Below are positions 33,071 through 46,440 of a DNA stretch of 64,000 bases, in pieces. Numbering within the stretch: position 1 is the stretch's first letter; each line of letters starts with the position of its first letter. The DNA is taken from positions 26,604,492 to 26,668,491 of the forward strand of contig NC_056004.1 in assembly GCF_018446385.1 (NCBI RefSeq). The letters run 5' to 3'. The position numbers were made by a program, and so were the translations under genes. This DNA comes from Zingiber officinale (lineage: Eukaryota > Streptophyta > Magnoliopsida > Zingiberales > Zingiberaceae). The notes below the pieces were generated by a model. It was not told the origin of the DNA and ran no database searches. It was given only the letters and a program-made list of their open reading frames with translations.

Positions 33071-33774
33071 TAACATCTAAAATTTTAAATTTCATTCCAA
33101 ATTTTAATTCTATTTATATCAATGAAATACAAGATTTAAATATAAATCTATTTCTTTATTCCTAAATCTCTAACCCAAATGCTATCTAAATTTAACCGGT
33201 AGTATGAGCTAGACTTTAACGATAGTTAAGAAATTGTCTCTGTGAGATCAAGACATGAAACGCCGAGTCAAATCTTATACGTCTCTAATCATATTGGTTA
33301 GATCCTCAGTGACGACGATAGCTAGATAAGCAGCAGCAAGAGTAGAACAACGACCTTGGAGGTTTGTGCACTACGCCACGCGGGCAGCGGATAACTTTTG
33401 TGTTATTTGCCAATTAACTAATTATCAATTAATCCGCCACGTTTTTAAGGCTCAGTTCATTCACTGATCGCCAAAATTAGGTAAACCTGAGATGTTCATT
33501 ATCAAACTTCATGAACAAATTGATTCAGATAAATGAACAAATCTAAACAATAACAGCAACAGAAATCAATATAACGAAGACGAGCAAATCATTAACATAA
33601 TTACAAGAGAGGAATCACAATGGACTAATGGAATCTACTGAGAAGAATAAGTACAGCGGAGGAATGTAATTAATAATGACAAATATATAGCGTAATATAT
33701 ATAATAACAACAATCCAGTACTCGATCCCACAACTCACATCAATGGATGAAACTCTCCCTTCCTCATAATCTCC
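33071..33774. other. Intergenic, no gene seen
   Basis: AT-rich. The part nearest 33774 is the probable 3' UTR of the small minus-strand gene. Confidence 0.5.
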
Positions 33775-33963
33775 CTAGTAGGCCATGGAGAATATGAAGG
33801 CAACGACAGCAGAGAAGGCTAAAGCAACGGAAGGAAGTTCGCGAACAGACAAGTTCTCTGTGGGTGGTGGTGCAGGGCCGTCAGCGGCCATGACGGCGGT
33901 ACCCATAACCACCATGAAGAGGACAAAGAAACTAGTGGCAAAAACTGCTCTATCTGCTGCCAT
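33775..33963 (-). CDS. Probable arabinogalactan peptide (AG-peptide)
   Basis: A single-exon 62-aa protein. Residues about 8-26 form a hydrophobic signal peptide ending in VMA. The predicted mature part is short, with the Pro cluster DGPAPPPTE that could be hydroxylated and carry arabinogalactan. The C-terminal 20 residues are hydrophobic, as in a GPI-anchor signal. This layout is that of plant AG-peptides, which are secreted and anchored at the outer plasma membrane. A TATA-like CCTATAAGA lies on the minus strand at about 34036-34044, some 75 bp upstream. The family has little sequence conservation, so the call rests on architecture. A different small secreted peptide is possible. Confidence 0.7.
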   Translation of the reverse strand: MAADRAVFATSFFVLFMVVMGTAVMAADGPAPPPTENLSVRELPSVALAFSAVVAFIFSMAY

Positions 33964-34044
33964 CTTTTTTCAATGAGAACAAGTCTACAAGAGAGAGTTT
34001 TTGTGTGTGAGAGATGAAATGACATTGATCTTCCACCTCTTATA

Positions 34045-35389
34045 GGAACGCTAGAGAACAATGATGGAGTCAAGTCATCCCTAGCAACTAGCAAGTAAAG
34101 GATCACAATTCACAAGTCGGGAAAGGAAAAGTCGTTGGTTTTATTATGAACTAGAAATTGAGGCAAGAAACTTCCTTGTAAGAAAATCAGTACATATAAA
34201 GGTAGATAAATGAGCTCATTATTAGGAGGTCATCAATATCGATAGAACGATATACAACTCATCGAAGATTTTTTTTTTTGTCAAAGGAGTTGGTTGTTGA
34301 TTGAACTTTCCAGTATTTTGACGAACTGGCCCTATTTTGGCATTACTTGCAATCTTCTCAATCATGCAAATTAAAAGCGTGTGATGCTGAGCAAAATATC
34401 AAAACAGAAGTCAATTAAGTTGTGCAGAAAAGAAGGCATATCTTAAATTTGTTCGATTAATATTGCTTAAGAAATAAGCAGGTAAGAAATAGTCAAAGTG
34501 TAGGAAGCATCGATGGGCGGTGTGGTTCTTACCAAACTTGGGTCTTGTAAGTTGTATCTCACCCATTTGAATACTTATTTAAACAGAGATGCCACACGTA
34601 GAAGAATTCTCTGGACTTGCCTAACGTACAAGATGTTAATTTGAATTAGGAACTTGATAATAATCCGCAAGTAAAACCAAAGACGGGTATACTTTTCTTC
34701 CCAACGTGATTAATGGAGCACGCATGGAAAATTTTGGTGAACAATAGTTGGCTTGACTTTAGACAAATGCTATGTTCAGGTACCTGAGAAGGACAGAGTT
34801 GTAGAACTTCGAAGGATTGGCAAGACGAGGAACAGTATATTATAAGAACAACTAGTGCACACAAATAGGAAAAAAAGAAGCAAAATCGTCCAAAGAGAAG
34901 AATGACTTTACTTGAACGTGTTAAACAATACGTACAAAAGAGAGGAAAGTATTCTAAGCATACGACTGTTCAAATGCTTAATTAACTGCAACACTTGGAG
35001 TATAACCAGCTTAGAAACGTCACATTTATTTCTATTTGGAAATTTCAATTTATTCGTTATTCCAGTTATAATTCCTTTTCAATCCATTCTATTCTCGTTC
35101 TATTAAACAGAGCCTCCGTTCAATTACTTTTTTCAACCAAAGAATAAACAACGATGAACTCCATGCCGTGACACAAAAAAGGACATCGGGCCAAAAAAGT
35201 AGGAAATATGGTTTAATCACAATTCAGGAGTTGGCCCGACTGTTAATTTAACATACACTGACTAAAGTTTCGCCCAAAGAAAGTATCGGGGACAGCTTAC
35301 ATTCTGCTAAACTAGTGACTAATGGCTCGCATCTGTTTCAGTTTGAATCAAAACCGTAAAAGTTCAGAAAAGCACCAAGCATTTCGAAA
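34045..35389. other. Region between AG-peptide and SEC61A, no gene seen
   Basis: Upstream flank of the small gene, AT-rich spacer, then the likely 3' UTR of SEC61A next to 35390. Short open frames here show no features. Confidence 0.5.
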
Positions 35390-38300
35390 TCACATGCCAA
35401 AGAACCCAAGCTCACTGGCCTTCTCCTTCTCAAATGTCTCAAAATATTGATATATGATTGTGACAGCAAGAAGGATTCCGGTCCCGGAACCAATTGCACC
35501 CATAAAATCAGCTAGAACTGTCAATGCACCAATGCACATGCCACCAAATGCTGCAGCAGTAGGGATGTAACGGTTCAATTCCTTCTGTAAATTGGACTCC
35601 CGGTGACCTGGCATAACCATTTGTTGTTCCTGTGCAACACAAAATTTACAAAGAATTTTTAAGTCTAATCTATTCAGATCTACGTATATAATACTGGTAA
35701 GTAACTAGTTATCAACACATCAGAGGCGTATCCTCTAAACCTGGCTATGTAACTCCTCAGACTCTGGCATTTCAGAAGATCATAGAGTTCCATTTAGTAA
35801 AGTATAGCTCCAACAAGCAGTGGTGTCTATGCAGTAGGTTTTTATTTCAAGGTGCCGAATTACCAACGTTTATAGCTCTCAGGCAGCAACCTTTAATGTA
35901 ATGGGATAATACTAACTGTACCTTAAGCTGCTTTGCCACATCCCTTGCAGATGAACCAGAAACCTCTATCCAAGTTTTCGAGAAAAGAGCGCAAGCGGTG
36001 AGCATGAAGACTATATAGAAAAGTGCATGAAATGGATTTGCAGCCATGTCCGCCAAACTGCATGATTTAGTTTATATTAAGTATTAAAGGCGTTACATTA
36101 GCAACATCAAAATGGGAGACGGAGGGAGGGAGGTGCAGAAAGAGAGTGACTACCTTGATGGAGCAGTAATGTAGTAAGCTATACCACCAACAGGAATGGA
36201 TTGGCCAGAATATTCTGATTCTTTCCACTTACCCAGCAGATTGACGAGGAAATTTCCACTGTACCTCCTATACAACAGCTGCAATGGACATAGAAAAACT
36301 CAGATTAACATAGGGCATATGATCCTGTTGTCATACAGATGCCTCTGCAGATATGATGTACCTGGGAGATAAAATAAAGGTTTGAGACAAGAGCTGACTG
36401 TAAGATGATGGGCATATTAGAGGTGTAGAACAGCTTGATAGGGTAAGAGCCTTGCTGCCCACGAGCATTCTTCGACCTCACAGGCAACACAACTCGAAAA
36501 CCTTGGAAGTAGATAACAATGAGAAAGACCAATACTGTGGCCAGTAAGTTGGTCACATTTGGAAGATTCTGACGGTAGAAAGCCTCACGAAGAGCACGGA
36601 CTTTGTCAGTTCGAGTAATCAGTAGATGGAACAGGGCAATAACAGCACCTTCAAATTCAGCACCACGACCACTGTTGATGGTTGTTGGGCTAAACGCCTT
36701 CCAGATGATGTTTTCACTGCAGAATGTGAGAATTAGGATTAACTATCATACAAAGTTAAGAAAGGGAAATGTTGACACTTACCAGATATTAGTAGCTATG
36801 AACAAAGAGATACCAGATCCAAGACCATATCCTTTTTGGAGAAGTTCATCCAAACAGATGACAATGATGCCAGCAAAGAAAAGCTGCAATATAATGAGAA
36901 TAGCATTCCCAGTCCCAAGTTGGCTGACACTGCCATACATTCCAGATAGAACATATGCAACTGCCTCTCCAATGGCAATCAGAATACCAAGTAGCTTTTG
37001 TGCACCATTTCTGGAAAAGAAAATAGTTACAATGAGATTGTAACTAGCTGACATGTAAATCAGAGATAGTAGCGCACAAGATACAAATGACTTTCCTTTG
37101 GAATTCAGTAACTACCTAAACAATATTTCCAAGAAAACAACAAGAAGTTGATAAAAACTATACTTTGAATTAAAAGACAACTGGGCATTAATGAAAATTA
37201 TCTAATCATAGCCACTTGTATGAGTATCAGCATATCTGATGCCTGGATAACATAGAAAAACTCAAATTAAAAACCAGAAGATAGTATATAACAAGGTATC
37301 TAAGCTTCTTTTATTATTAGTATATGCTCAGGTCTAAAATTTATTTTTACTAAATGAACAACTCCCTTACAGTTTGTTCTACACCCACAAAATATATTAA
37401 AAGCTACATCTCTAGCATGACATTTTATCCTTATAGTTTTGACTTTTCTAAGCATTTGGTGGGGCTAATTATCATTCAAATGTTAACCATATAATATGCT
37501 AACCTCCAACCGCTTGCTACCATGAGTACTCAACATACTTTTGTTGGTGCAGAAGCACCAGATGATCGAACATAAATTTTGATAATGGCAGAGTTTAAAG
37601 TTAAGGTTTGTTGTTATTCTAATAAGTCTAACTAAGTGTATAAGAAAGTCCTAAGTGAACTTAGGCAAGGTAAAAATCCTAGTGGACACTAGACAAGTGG
37701 AAAGCCCTTGCGGCCAAGCAAGGAAGTCCTGGTTCGAGAGACTAGGCAGGAGTCTTAGCAGGTCGAGGACATAAAACTAAAAATCCTACTGGTCGAGGAT
37801 AGTAGGTGAAAGTCCTGGAGATCGCGGACATCAAGGCAGAAGACTGGACGAATAGAGCATCGGACGTCTAGTGGAAAGTCCTAAAGTCTTAGATGCTGAG
37901 CAAAAGTCCAAACGGTCTGGAGGACAGATTTGGCATCAAGTACACTCCCTTGAGAGGAGCAGGTGAGGATGCGTTTTTCGTAGAGGAAACAGTAAGTGTC
38001 AATTCGACCTAGGATTTCAGGAAAATCCAAAATCAGAACCAAACAGTCTCGAGACTGTCCAAATTATATTATGTATATTTTGTTTCTAACTTTGTGATGC
38101 GGAATAATGAAGCTTGAAGCTGGCTAGAAAAAGGCGATCCAGGCGCTTGGACGTCCAGTGCTCGGATGTCTAGGCACCCGGATTGGGTCCAAGCATCCGG
38201 GAATGAACCGAGCGGGCGACTAGCATGCGTTGAGGTGGCACGTGCTAATTGGCCAGCATACGTCACAGTCCAAACATCCGGACGGGTCCAAGCACCCGGA

Positions 38301-40990
38301 GATGGATAAAGTTTGCCGAATAGAGTTTCGACGAGAGCACGCCACATCAGCCTTGTGGGGGCGCCTGAGACAGGTCCAGGCGCTCGAACAGGGCTATAAA
38401 AGGAGAGCTTGACCAACACCTCAAGAACAATTATTCCAACGATCTTCTCTCTTGCGTGATGCTCAAAAGACAACTCTACAACGTTGTAATGCTTCTCCGA
38501 CGACCGAAGACTCACAACTTCAATTCTTTAGTTGTTGGTATAATTTCATTTGCTGCACTTAAATTATTATCCTTTTGTATTTGTAATTTTCAGATCTATT
38601 AGTGGATTACTCAACGAAAGCACTATCACGTGTCGCGACACCGAACCAAGTAAAAATTCTGTGTCATTATTCTTCTTTCTTACTTTTTGCTGTGTCTCTG
38701 TACTCAATCCCCCCCCCCCCTTCCTTTCCCTAGCATTTTCGATCCGACAACTTTTTCCTTTTAAGTACATCTAATTTCAATTTATTACTTTCCATTTCTA
38801 AACAAATGCTGCAATGACTATATTTTAAATCTCTTCATTTTCGATTAACTGTCCTGCTTATACTTCATTGCCTCTCCATTTTTAAATGTTCCCTGATTTC
38901 AAAATGAAACTATATCTTATGAAAATCTTCATTAGATTGCTGCCACAAGTACTTGGTATGATTTTGCATTACTGCAATAATTAACTTTTTAATCCTTTCA
39001 TTGTCAAATAGTTTTCCTGCGTATACTTCCTTTCCTTTCCATCTTCAGAATATAACCAGATTTCAAAGGAAAATATGTAGCATGTTGCCGGTAGCAACTG
39101 ATTGAGATAGGAATGCAAATATCAATGAAAGTCCTTGAGTTAAAGATGTGATTAGATTTTCCTTTAAAAAGAAGCAATTCATTTGCTACAAAGAAAAATG
39201 GAGATTTATCATGTAGCTCAGAATCATGTTATTCTCCATACAATATTTAGACGTATAAATTAGTTTTAACTACCTGATAGTTGATTTCTCTGAATCCCTA
39301 TTTCAGATTTTATTTCTAGTATTCTTATGCTTATTCCAGATAACTTACTAGAAAAAGTAACATGTAGGGAAGGATATATACTATATTCAGATTGAAAAAC
39401 AATACAAAATATTTAACAAATTACAAATGATTCGCAATTCAATCAAAGATATGTACTATGAAATGGAAAGCCAATCTCATTTGTTTCATCAAAATTAAAC
39501 TGTATGCAACTATGTATCACATAAATGCATCTTCTTAATATACAAAAAAAAAAAACTTTTTTTTTCCTTCATTAGACTACTTTTATTTTAATAATGTTCT
39601 TAGCCTTACAACAGATAGTGCTACACTGGAGAATTCTCAAATAATACATCAAATAATTGACAATTTATTTCATATTATTTTTTCTATGTAAATTTTTGGT
39701 AATAGTCATGTAACTAATTTCAATAATTTTGGATATAGTCTATCTAACAAAATTGCATACTGTCATTTTAAACCACAATATTTTCCTTCGATAAAAAAGA
39801 TACAGTTATGAACTATTTCTTTACCTTCTGGCATAATGTCCAGGTCAGCAACTAGTCGGACTAATAGTTATTTTCATCAAACCACTTTAATGAGATAGAA
39901 CTCTCTGTAGATAGTTTAGGTTCTGGAATTGAAGATAATGGATTTTTCATCCCAGTATGTTACAATTTTGTTCTTATCAAATAACAGATTCATCACTTGA
40001 AATAAATATTAAAATATCATACTAGTATCACGAAAAGAATGATTATTTAAAAATGAAAAATTATATAAGGAAATCAAACCATGATTATAAAGTTGCACCA
40101 ACTAAAAGGCATTTTCAAGCTAAATAAATGCTTGATTTCAACTTTTTTCTTGAAGAATACAACAAAAGAAGATAAAAATGTGATAAATGAACAATACAAG
40201 CATACGCCACCAAAATGACTTATAGTAGAATGCATTTGTATCTTATAACTAAATTTGTTCTCTAAGCAAGAATTTTAATGTTTGCATTAATTATGAAGGA
40301 CTAAAATAATTCAACCATCAGCTTGCTATAACACATTAAAGCTATTAATTGTTAACAACAAAGTAGTCAGTATTGAACACCCATGAACAAGAATAGGAAC
40401 ATAATTATCACGATATTTGACTAGGAATATAAAGCATGCATTCAATTAAAAATCAATGGAATAGGTTGTGATAATCCAATAAAGGCAATAATACGATTTA
40501 TATCTGTAAGACTCAACTTGAAGATGACTGTTTGTTAAGGTAGTATTGACTAACTAAACTTCTTGTACTTATTTGGAAACAACCATCATAATATCAATAA
40601 TACTTTTTGCTAATTTAAAAGAAGAAAATTCTCAAATAAGACTTACAAAAGAGCACGATCCTCTCGAACACTGTTATCAACTTCAATAATCTTGGAACCA
40701 ACCAAAAGTTGCACCACCAACCCAGAAGTCACAATTGGAGTTATTCCAAGTTCCATGACAGTTCCACGACTTGATGCAAGAATAACACGCATCCAGTAAA
40801 AAGGATCCGCTCCAGTTGTTGAATGAATGCCATAAAGAGGTAGCTGACTGCAAACCAGAAAGATAAAGAGGGAAATAACAGTGTAGATGACCTTTTCTCT
40901 AAATGGAATTTTTCGATCAGCACTCTGAACTTCAGGCAAGAAAGCCAAAAATGGCCTAACAAGATGAAGAACTCTGAAACCACCAGCCAT
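35390..40990 (-). CDS. SEC61A: Protein transport protein SEC61 subunit alpha
   Basis: Six coding exons on the minus strand: 40990-40647, 37010-36783, 36716-36362, 36278-36154, 36057-35922, 35629-35390. All introns are GT-AG. The exons total 1,428 nt, giving 475 aa, the usual length for SEC61 alpha, the pore-forming subunit of the ER translocon. It begins [19 protein letters not shown], includes the plug-region phrase [20 protein letters not shown] and [15 protein letters not shown], and continues through [10 protein letters not shown] and [14 protein letters not shown] to a cytosolic end [14 protein letters not shown]. The frame is continuous across every junction. An intron splits the 5' UTR (spliced at 41974/41021). 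The 3,636-bp intron between the first two coding exons holds a solo LTR (37542-38749). Nothing suggests inactivation. Confidence 0.97.
37542..38749 (+). mobile_element. Solo LTR in SEC61A intron, ACTTT target-site duplication
   Basis: A 1,208-bp LTR flanked by exact ACTTT repeats at 37537-37541 and 38750-38754. It begins TGTTGGTGCAGAAGCACCAG and ends with a C-tract then GATCCGACA. Same family as the LTR at 3598-6673. The first part contains paired modules with different stems: CCTAAGT/ACTTAGG 37650-37665, CTAGTG/CACTAG 37679-37692, CCTTGC/GCAAGG 37706-37723, CCTACT/AGTAGG 37785-37806. A block of CATCCGG/CCGG words at 38130-38300 precedes the TATA box TATAAAA at 38395-38401. It lies antisense to the gene. 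Confidence 0.92.
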
Positions 40991-41974
40991 TTCGTTGACA
41001 CTTTAGAACAGCAAACCACAACTGCATAACAAAATGACCTCTTTTAAAAAGCCAATAATAACATAGGCAAGATCATTCTATTGCTTTGTCCACATCACAA
41101 GAAACAAAATACAGGCAGGGACATTGCTGCATAAACGTTGGAAATACGGGCTTGTTGCAGTTATCCTTGTGAAAGACAAAACAGAATTAAAAAAACTATC
41201 CATGCTGGAAAAAATATATAAGCATGACCTGGATTTTAAAAGGAGATCAATTAAAGCCAACTGAACTATGAAATTATCCACTGCCGCGAGCTTAAAAAAA
41301 ACGCATCTGATACTTTTGGCTAAAAAAATAATAAAGATAGCATGACAGTGATTATGTCTAATAACAGACGAGAACAACATTCAATCAGACTTTTCTTAAA
41401 GGTTTTGGTTTCTGATACTAGTTAATCAGCTGCCAAACTCACCTGCAATCTAGCAAATCCATGATTCGGAAGAGGATGCGGTTCACGTTGAAAGATGCCA
41501 AAGATCTTTCGCAAAGGCAAAAAAAAAAAGAAAGTAAAATGCATCACTTCATTAATCTCACTAAGTCACGCATGCATCTATGAAAGAGAAAAGGAAATAC
41601 TGAAAAACCAGAAAATTTCTTTTTCACATGAATCACATCACCGTTATCCGTACGACGTTGTTTTGGTGTAAACAAAATCATAGGAAATTGCATCGATTCA
41701 ATGCAAAGGAAAACAACAATATCAACCACAAGACAATAAAAAGGTCAAAGTGCACTGATGACGAAGAACATCATGGATGCAGAACAACCACGATCTGCAA
41801 AAGTGAGAACGAAGAACAACAGATCAATAGAAATAAAACAGGAATCGTAGATCAAAGGCAAGGAAACGATCCAAAATCGGTAGATTAACCAAATCGTCAC
41901 GTGACCATACAATTACAAAGGAATTAAGTACGAGAGATCTGCGAAAATGAAGGCATGGGAGCTAAATTAATACC

Positions 41975-42060
41975 TCCCAACAGGCACCGGATCCCGCATC
42001 GCCTTCGATCAGCCCTAGTTCTCTCCCGGCCACCTCTCCCTCTCCCTCTATCTTTCCTTG
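41975..42060 (-). other. SEC61A: SEC61A 5' UTR leader exon
   Basis: Inferred non-coding first exon. A donor GGGAG|GTATTAAT ends at 41974 and an acceptor TTATGCAG precedes 41021, about 30 nt upstream of the ATG. The exon is C/T-rich as is common for plant leaders. The 5' limit (transcription start) is approximate. Confidence 0.5.
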
Positions 42061-44143
42061 AGATTTGTCAAGGCAGGGACCTCCAGTCGACCTCGATGAA
42101 AATATCTGGTCCAGATTAATTCCCAAGTCCGACCCGCAACTTGATTTAATCCGAAATAATACATTTTTTAAAAAAATTGCATAGACAGAGCAAAATTTTA
42201 TTTAGGCAAAAAAAAAATAGTAATAAAGATATATATAATATATATGCTAACGATAAATATTTATTTTATTTTATTATTATTTTTTAAAAATAAAAATAAA
42301 CAAAGAAAAATAAAAGAAATACTGCGGTAAATCTCGACTGAGAAAAATTCCGTCTGCTAAGTCATTCAAATTTTAAATATACTGCTGCTGTTAAATGCAG
42401 AAATTTAACCCTTTTCTAAATTTTCAAACTGATTTTCTTTAATCTATGCAAGAAAATAACAATTGAGAGTTGTCATTTCTACTAATCATGTTATTGAGAC
42501 GCTTCCTTCTTTTCTTTAACTTACCTTCTGTATCTAATAGAATCACATTCAAAACTATTTATCTTCTGTTATATGCAAATTCTTGTAAAAGATGTTCAAG
42601 GTCAGAAATTTCCCAACTAATTTATTTACTTAGTTTTTACCACTATAACTAGCTTACTTTATCGAATTCTTTCCCAATTGAATTTATTATATTCATATTC
42701 ATCACCAAATTGGTTCACAAATTCTATTTTGAGGTTCAGAATTGTTATTTTACATTGTGTGATACAAAGAATCAAATCTTCATGTGGGTTTAATTGCTTA
42801 ATCAATTAAGTTACAAAATTTTACTATGACCTGGTGAATGATGCTTCATCTCTTTGGATACAAATCATCTATTTTCCTCTCACATTCTTTTCCTTGATAG
42901 GTGTCATCACCAGTAAATAAAAATCTTCACTGACTTTGTGTTTTGTCCCTTTATTGTACAAGACAGTTATCTATTTTTCTGCTCTATTCTGCTTGAACAA
43001 TTGTGCTATTACTTTTGTTGAACTAGGACTTAAAATTGGATTACTAAGTCCACCAAAAGGTAATATCATCAGTTAAAAATATATTTTTTAATGTGATTAC
43101 ATTTTCGGACACCATCATATTTGTAACTATCTTACATTTTCGGCTAAAACTATTTCTTCTCATTTTGATGCTTGTTTTAGCTTATCATCAATTCAAAATA
43201 TCTTACTCGGCCCTTTCACATGCCCCAGAATTACTATAACTATGCCATTGGTGACGATACTGAGATTTTATTTTACAGTGCTAATTCCATTTTTTCACTA
43301 ACCTTTTTTTTTTCCTAACACTTGATGTTTAACTTAATCCTTATATATCTTGTTGTTTTCCCTTTTGCATGGTGAAGAGCTGATTTTTTAAGGAATCCTA
43401 GGTGGATAAAGATCTCTGAGTCACTGTCTCTTCTGATACTGCACAAATCTATCAAAGTTTTCTGTGCTCATTAGTGTAACTTCTGTTTATATTTGTATCG
43501 TATCATTGAGTGAAAATATGCTTCAAGCTTTCTCCTCTTATTTCTCTCCTTATGTTCCAGTGAGTAAACTGTGGTATTAATAACAATTTGGACGGATAAT
43601 TCCAAAAGCCACAAAGCGACAATCCAAATTCCAATCAAATACAACCTTGAGTCGAGTGTAAAAAGAAAAGGAGAAAAGAATAAGGAATAGAGCAGCAAAA
43701 CAACAATGGAATCTTCAAATGGACAGCCGAATCTAGATGGCAGCATCTTGTGATTGCTTCTGATCTTCTCGCCCACTCATTGTGGGCAAATGGCAGGCCA
43801 CTCCTGATGACAAAACTTTAGCCTACTTTTTCCTGGTGGACCATTGATATATGGAATCTGATCTCTCAGCCAAGATAATTCAGCAAACATGTGTGCTTGT
43901 TTTCTTCCACCTCAACCACCATCTTATTCTAATCCACAGTAAGGACTCAGTCACGAAGGTTAGACTTAATGCTTTAAGTTTAATCATGTGAGCCTTGAGC
44001 TAAATCATTTGTTTAGGGAGAAAATGAACTGGCAGCATCTTGAGGTCCAGGATATAAAGACTTTGTTTGTTCCCTCCCAGAGTTCCTACTTTGTTGTAGC
44101 TTTTTCACTTTTGTTTGGAATAAGACTGTCTCTCTTGTGGGAG
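42061..44143. other. SEC61A promoter side and MYB upstream region
   Basis: No gene. AT-rich sequence between two divergently transcribed genes; the 2.1 kb should contain both promoters. Short frames at 42470-42652 and 43471-43776 have no support. Confidence 0.5.
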
Positions 44144-45029
44144 ATGGGGAGGCAACCCTGCTGCGATAAGTCAGGACTGAAGCGAGGTCCTTGGACGCTT
44201 GACGAGGATCAAAAGCTCACCAACTTCATACTCAACAATGGCATTCATTGTTGGCGCATCATGCCAAAGCTTGCAGGTAGTTATGCTCTTCCTCTTTATC
44301 AAGTGGGGTTGCAGTGGCAATGGAGCTTCAACTTTGTTGAGGAAACCTTTTGATCCCTTCACAGGCCTGTTGAGATGTGGGAAGAGTTGCAGATTGAGAT
44401 GGACTAACTACCTTCGTCCGGACCTCAAACGAGGAGCCATTTCTGAAGAAGAAGAGGACCAAATCATCCAACTTCATTCGCGATTCGGTAACCGGTATGC
44501 AAATTCTACATGGCCTTATCTCTGTATCAGTTTTCCTCGACTCTTTATTGCATTGTTGATCACTTTGTTCAGGTGGTCTAAGATAGCATCGCATTTCCCT
44601 GGCCGCACTGATAATGAAATCAAGAACCACTGGAACACCCGGATCAAGAAGAGATTTAAGCTCCTAGGCATGGATCCAGCGACTCATAAGCTCATAAATC
44701 AGCCTGCTGATGACTGCGTCAATCATCATCAATTCACTAACAGTTCTTCACAAGCATCTGCCTCGCAAGCCCAAGAAATGAACACAGACGCCATTCCAGA
44801 ATTGATCGACATGAAACCCAACAAAATTGAACTAAGCCTGGAGGACAGATTCGATCGTAGTCAAGGCAATTGGACATCAAGTGAGAGCTTAAACGCAGAA
44901 GGAATAAACTATTCTTCCTTCACAACTGATGGCTCGCTCTTCCCTGCTTCCATGGACACTTTTCTTAGCATGAATGATTCTTTTCCTCCATGGGAGACCA
45001 TGTTTCCCCTCGAAGACCTTTTTCTATAA
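44144..45029 (+). CDS. R2R3-MYB transcription factor, MYB20/43/85-like
   Basis: Three exons: 44144-44276, 44365-44494, 44573-45029, with GT-AG introns of 88 and 78 bp at the classic R2R3-MYB positions. Product 239 aa. It starts [18 protein letters not shown] and has repeat R2 (W residues in GPWT, CWRIM, LRWTNYL) and R3 (first Trp replaced, then [21 protein letters not shown]). [23 protein letters not shown] links the repeats. The C-terminus (about 120-239) is Ser/Asn/Asp-rich and ends acidic and hydrophobic, as in an activation domain. The LKRG linker and the N-terminal motif resemble the MYB20/42/43/85 and MYB40/99 group, several of which act in secondary-wall and lignin regulation. The subgroup is inferred from the DNA-binding region only. 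The frame is intact. Confidence 0.9.
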
Positions 45030-45498
45030 TGAGAAATTCCTACGAGTTGTCAAACTTTCATCAGAGCTAGTGAGGCAAGGGAGCAAGAAGAATTTTGGGC
45101 AGAATATATTATATGTGATAGTATTGGAATTCCGAATGTTAAAACTTCTAGAAATTTTTTACTTCTTCATCTCATATCTCATGTATTTAGAGACAGTTTG
45201 TATTCTCGCCACTTTTTATACCAACGATTGGCTAAATTTTCTTTTAGAAAATGCTTGCAGATTTCTATTGATTATATTTAATGACGTCCAAACCACGGGT
45301 AAAAATTAAAAATAAATAAATTATTCTTTGGTTAAAATTGACGAGGCCATTTAATTTTTTACAAAGAAAAAATCCACTGAACACCCAATCATCAACGTAA
45401 TGATTTTTTATAAAAAATAATTTACTCGATGACATTTAATCAATCATAAGAAGTTTCTGTACGCTTCCTCCTTCACCTCATCGTCTTGTCGCCAAACA

Positions 45499-45640
45499 TG
45501 CCTACAACTTTGAATCCGAATAAACAAATATGAGACAGAGTTTTAATATCCTGAAATCAAGAGGATGCAACTTTGAATCCGAATAAACAAATCTGAGACA
45601 AAAACTTTAATATTCTGGAATAAAGCGGATGAAGTCATGC
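45499..45640. repeat. Diverged tandem duplication of about 66 bp
   Basis: Two copies of AACTTTGAATCCGAATAAACAAA...TTTAATAT..TGGAAT/TGAAATC, the first ending near 45566 and the second starting there. It lies in otherwise gene-less DNA. Confidence 0.6.
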
Positions 45641-46099
45641 AAGTTTAAAGGAGTCTTCGTGGAAGCCCACAAATTTAAGATGAGTTTTTTTTTCTCCCCT
45701 GTGAATGGAAAGTTAAGACGCGTCGTTCTGTCCTTGTACTTGCATGAATTTTTATTTGATGGAATTTGAGAATAATAAATAGGAGCCGGCTCTCCACTTA
45801 TTTAAAAGAACACCTTTTTTTATTAGAATCATGGGTGTTCTTTTTTATTTTTAATTCAAAAGGTGCTCCTGTAAAATTACAGCGTGACTTTGAAGTGCAT
45901 TATACAGTAGGGATACTCTGATTAAATTATAGAACAGGGGATCATTTATTATATGAAGATTCTTGATTTGAATGGATTTTACCTTCATCTTTAAATAAGT
46001 GGAGTCCATCCAAATCAAGGGTCCTCATCAATGGATCATCCTCTGGTCTACAATTTACGGACCAAAGGATCTACTCTCGTGCACGATAAACCCGTGTTC

Positions 46100-46440
46100 T
46101 ATTTATAGATTTCATAACCATTAAAATGTAAATTTTACATGATCATCTAATATTTATATTATAGTAATACAAACTACAAATTAAACTTGTTCTATTTAAT
46201 AATATTTATATTATAACAATTATAAGTTATAATTATTACAATTCAAATTTATCATATTCGATCATATTTACGTATTTATAGATTTCATAACCATTAAAAT
46301 GTAAATTTTACATGGTCATCTAATATTTATATTATAGTAATACAAATTAAACTTGTTCTATTTAATAATATTTATATTATAACAATTATAAGTTATAATT
46401 ATTACAATTCAAATTTATCATATTCGATCATATTTACGTT
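46100..46440. repeat. 173-bp tandem duplication
   Basis: TATTTATAGATTTCATAACC starts at 46100 and again at 46273. The copies match closely, apart from a 7-bp deletion (ACAAACTACAAATTAAAC against ACAAATTAAAC) in the second. AT-rich, no coding content. The surrounding 45640-47120 has no gene; a degenerate SINE-like head may lie at 46750-46800. Confidence 0.8.
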
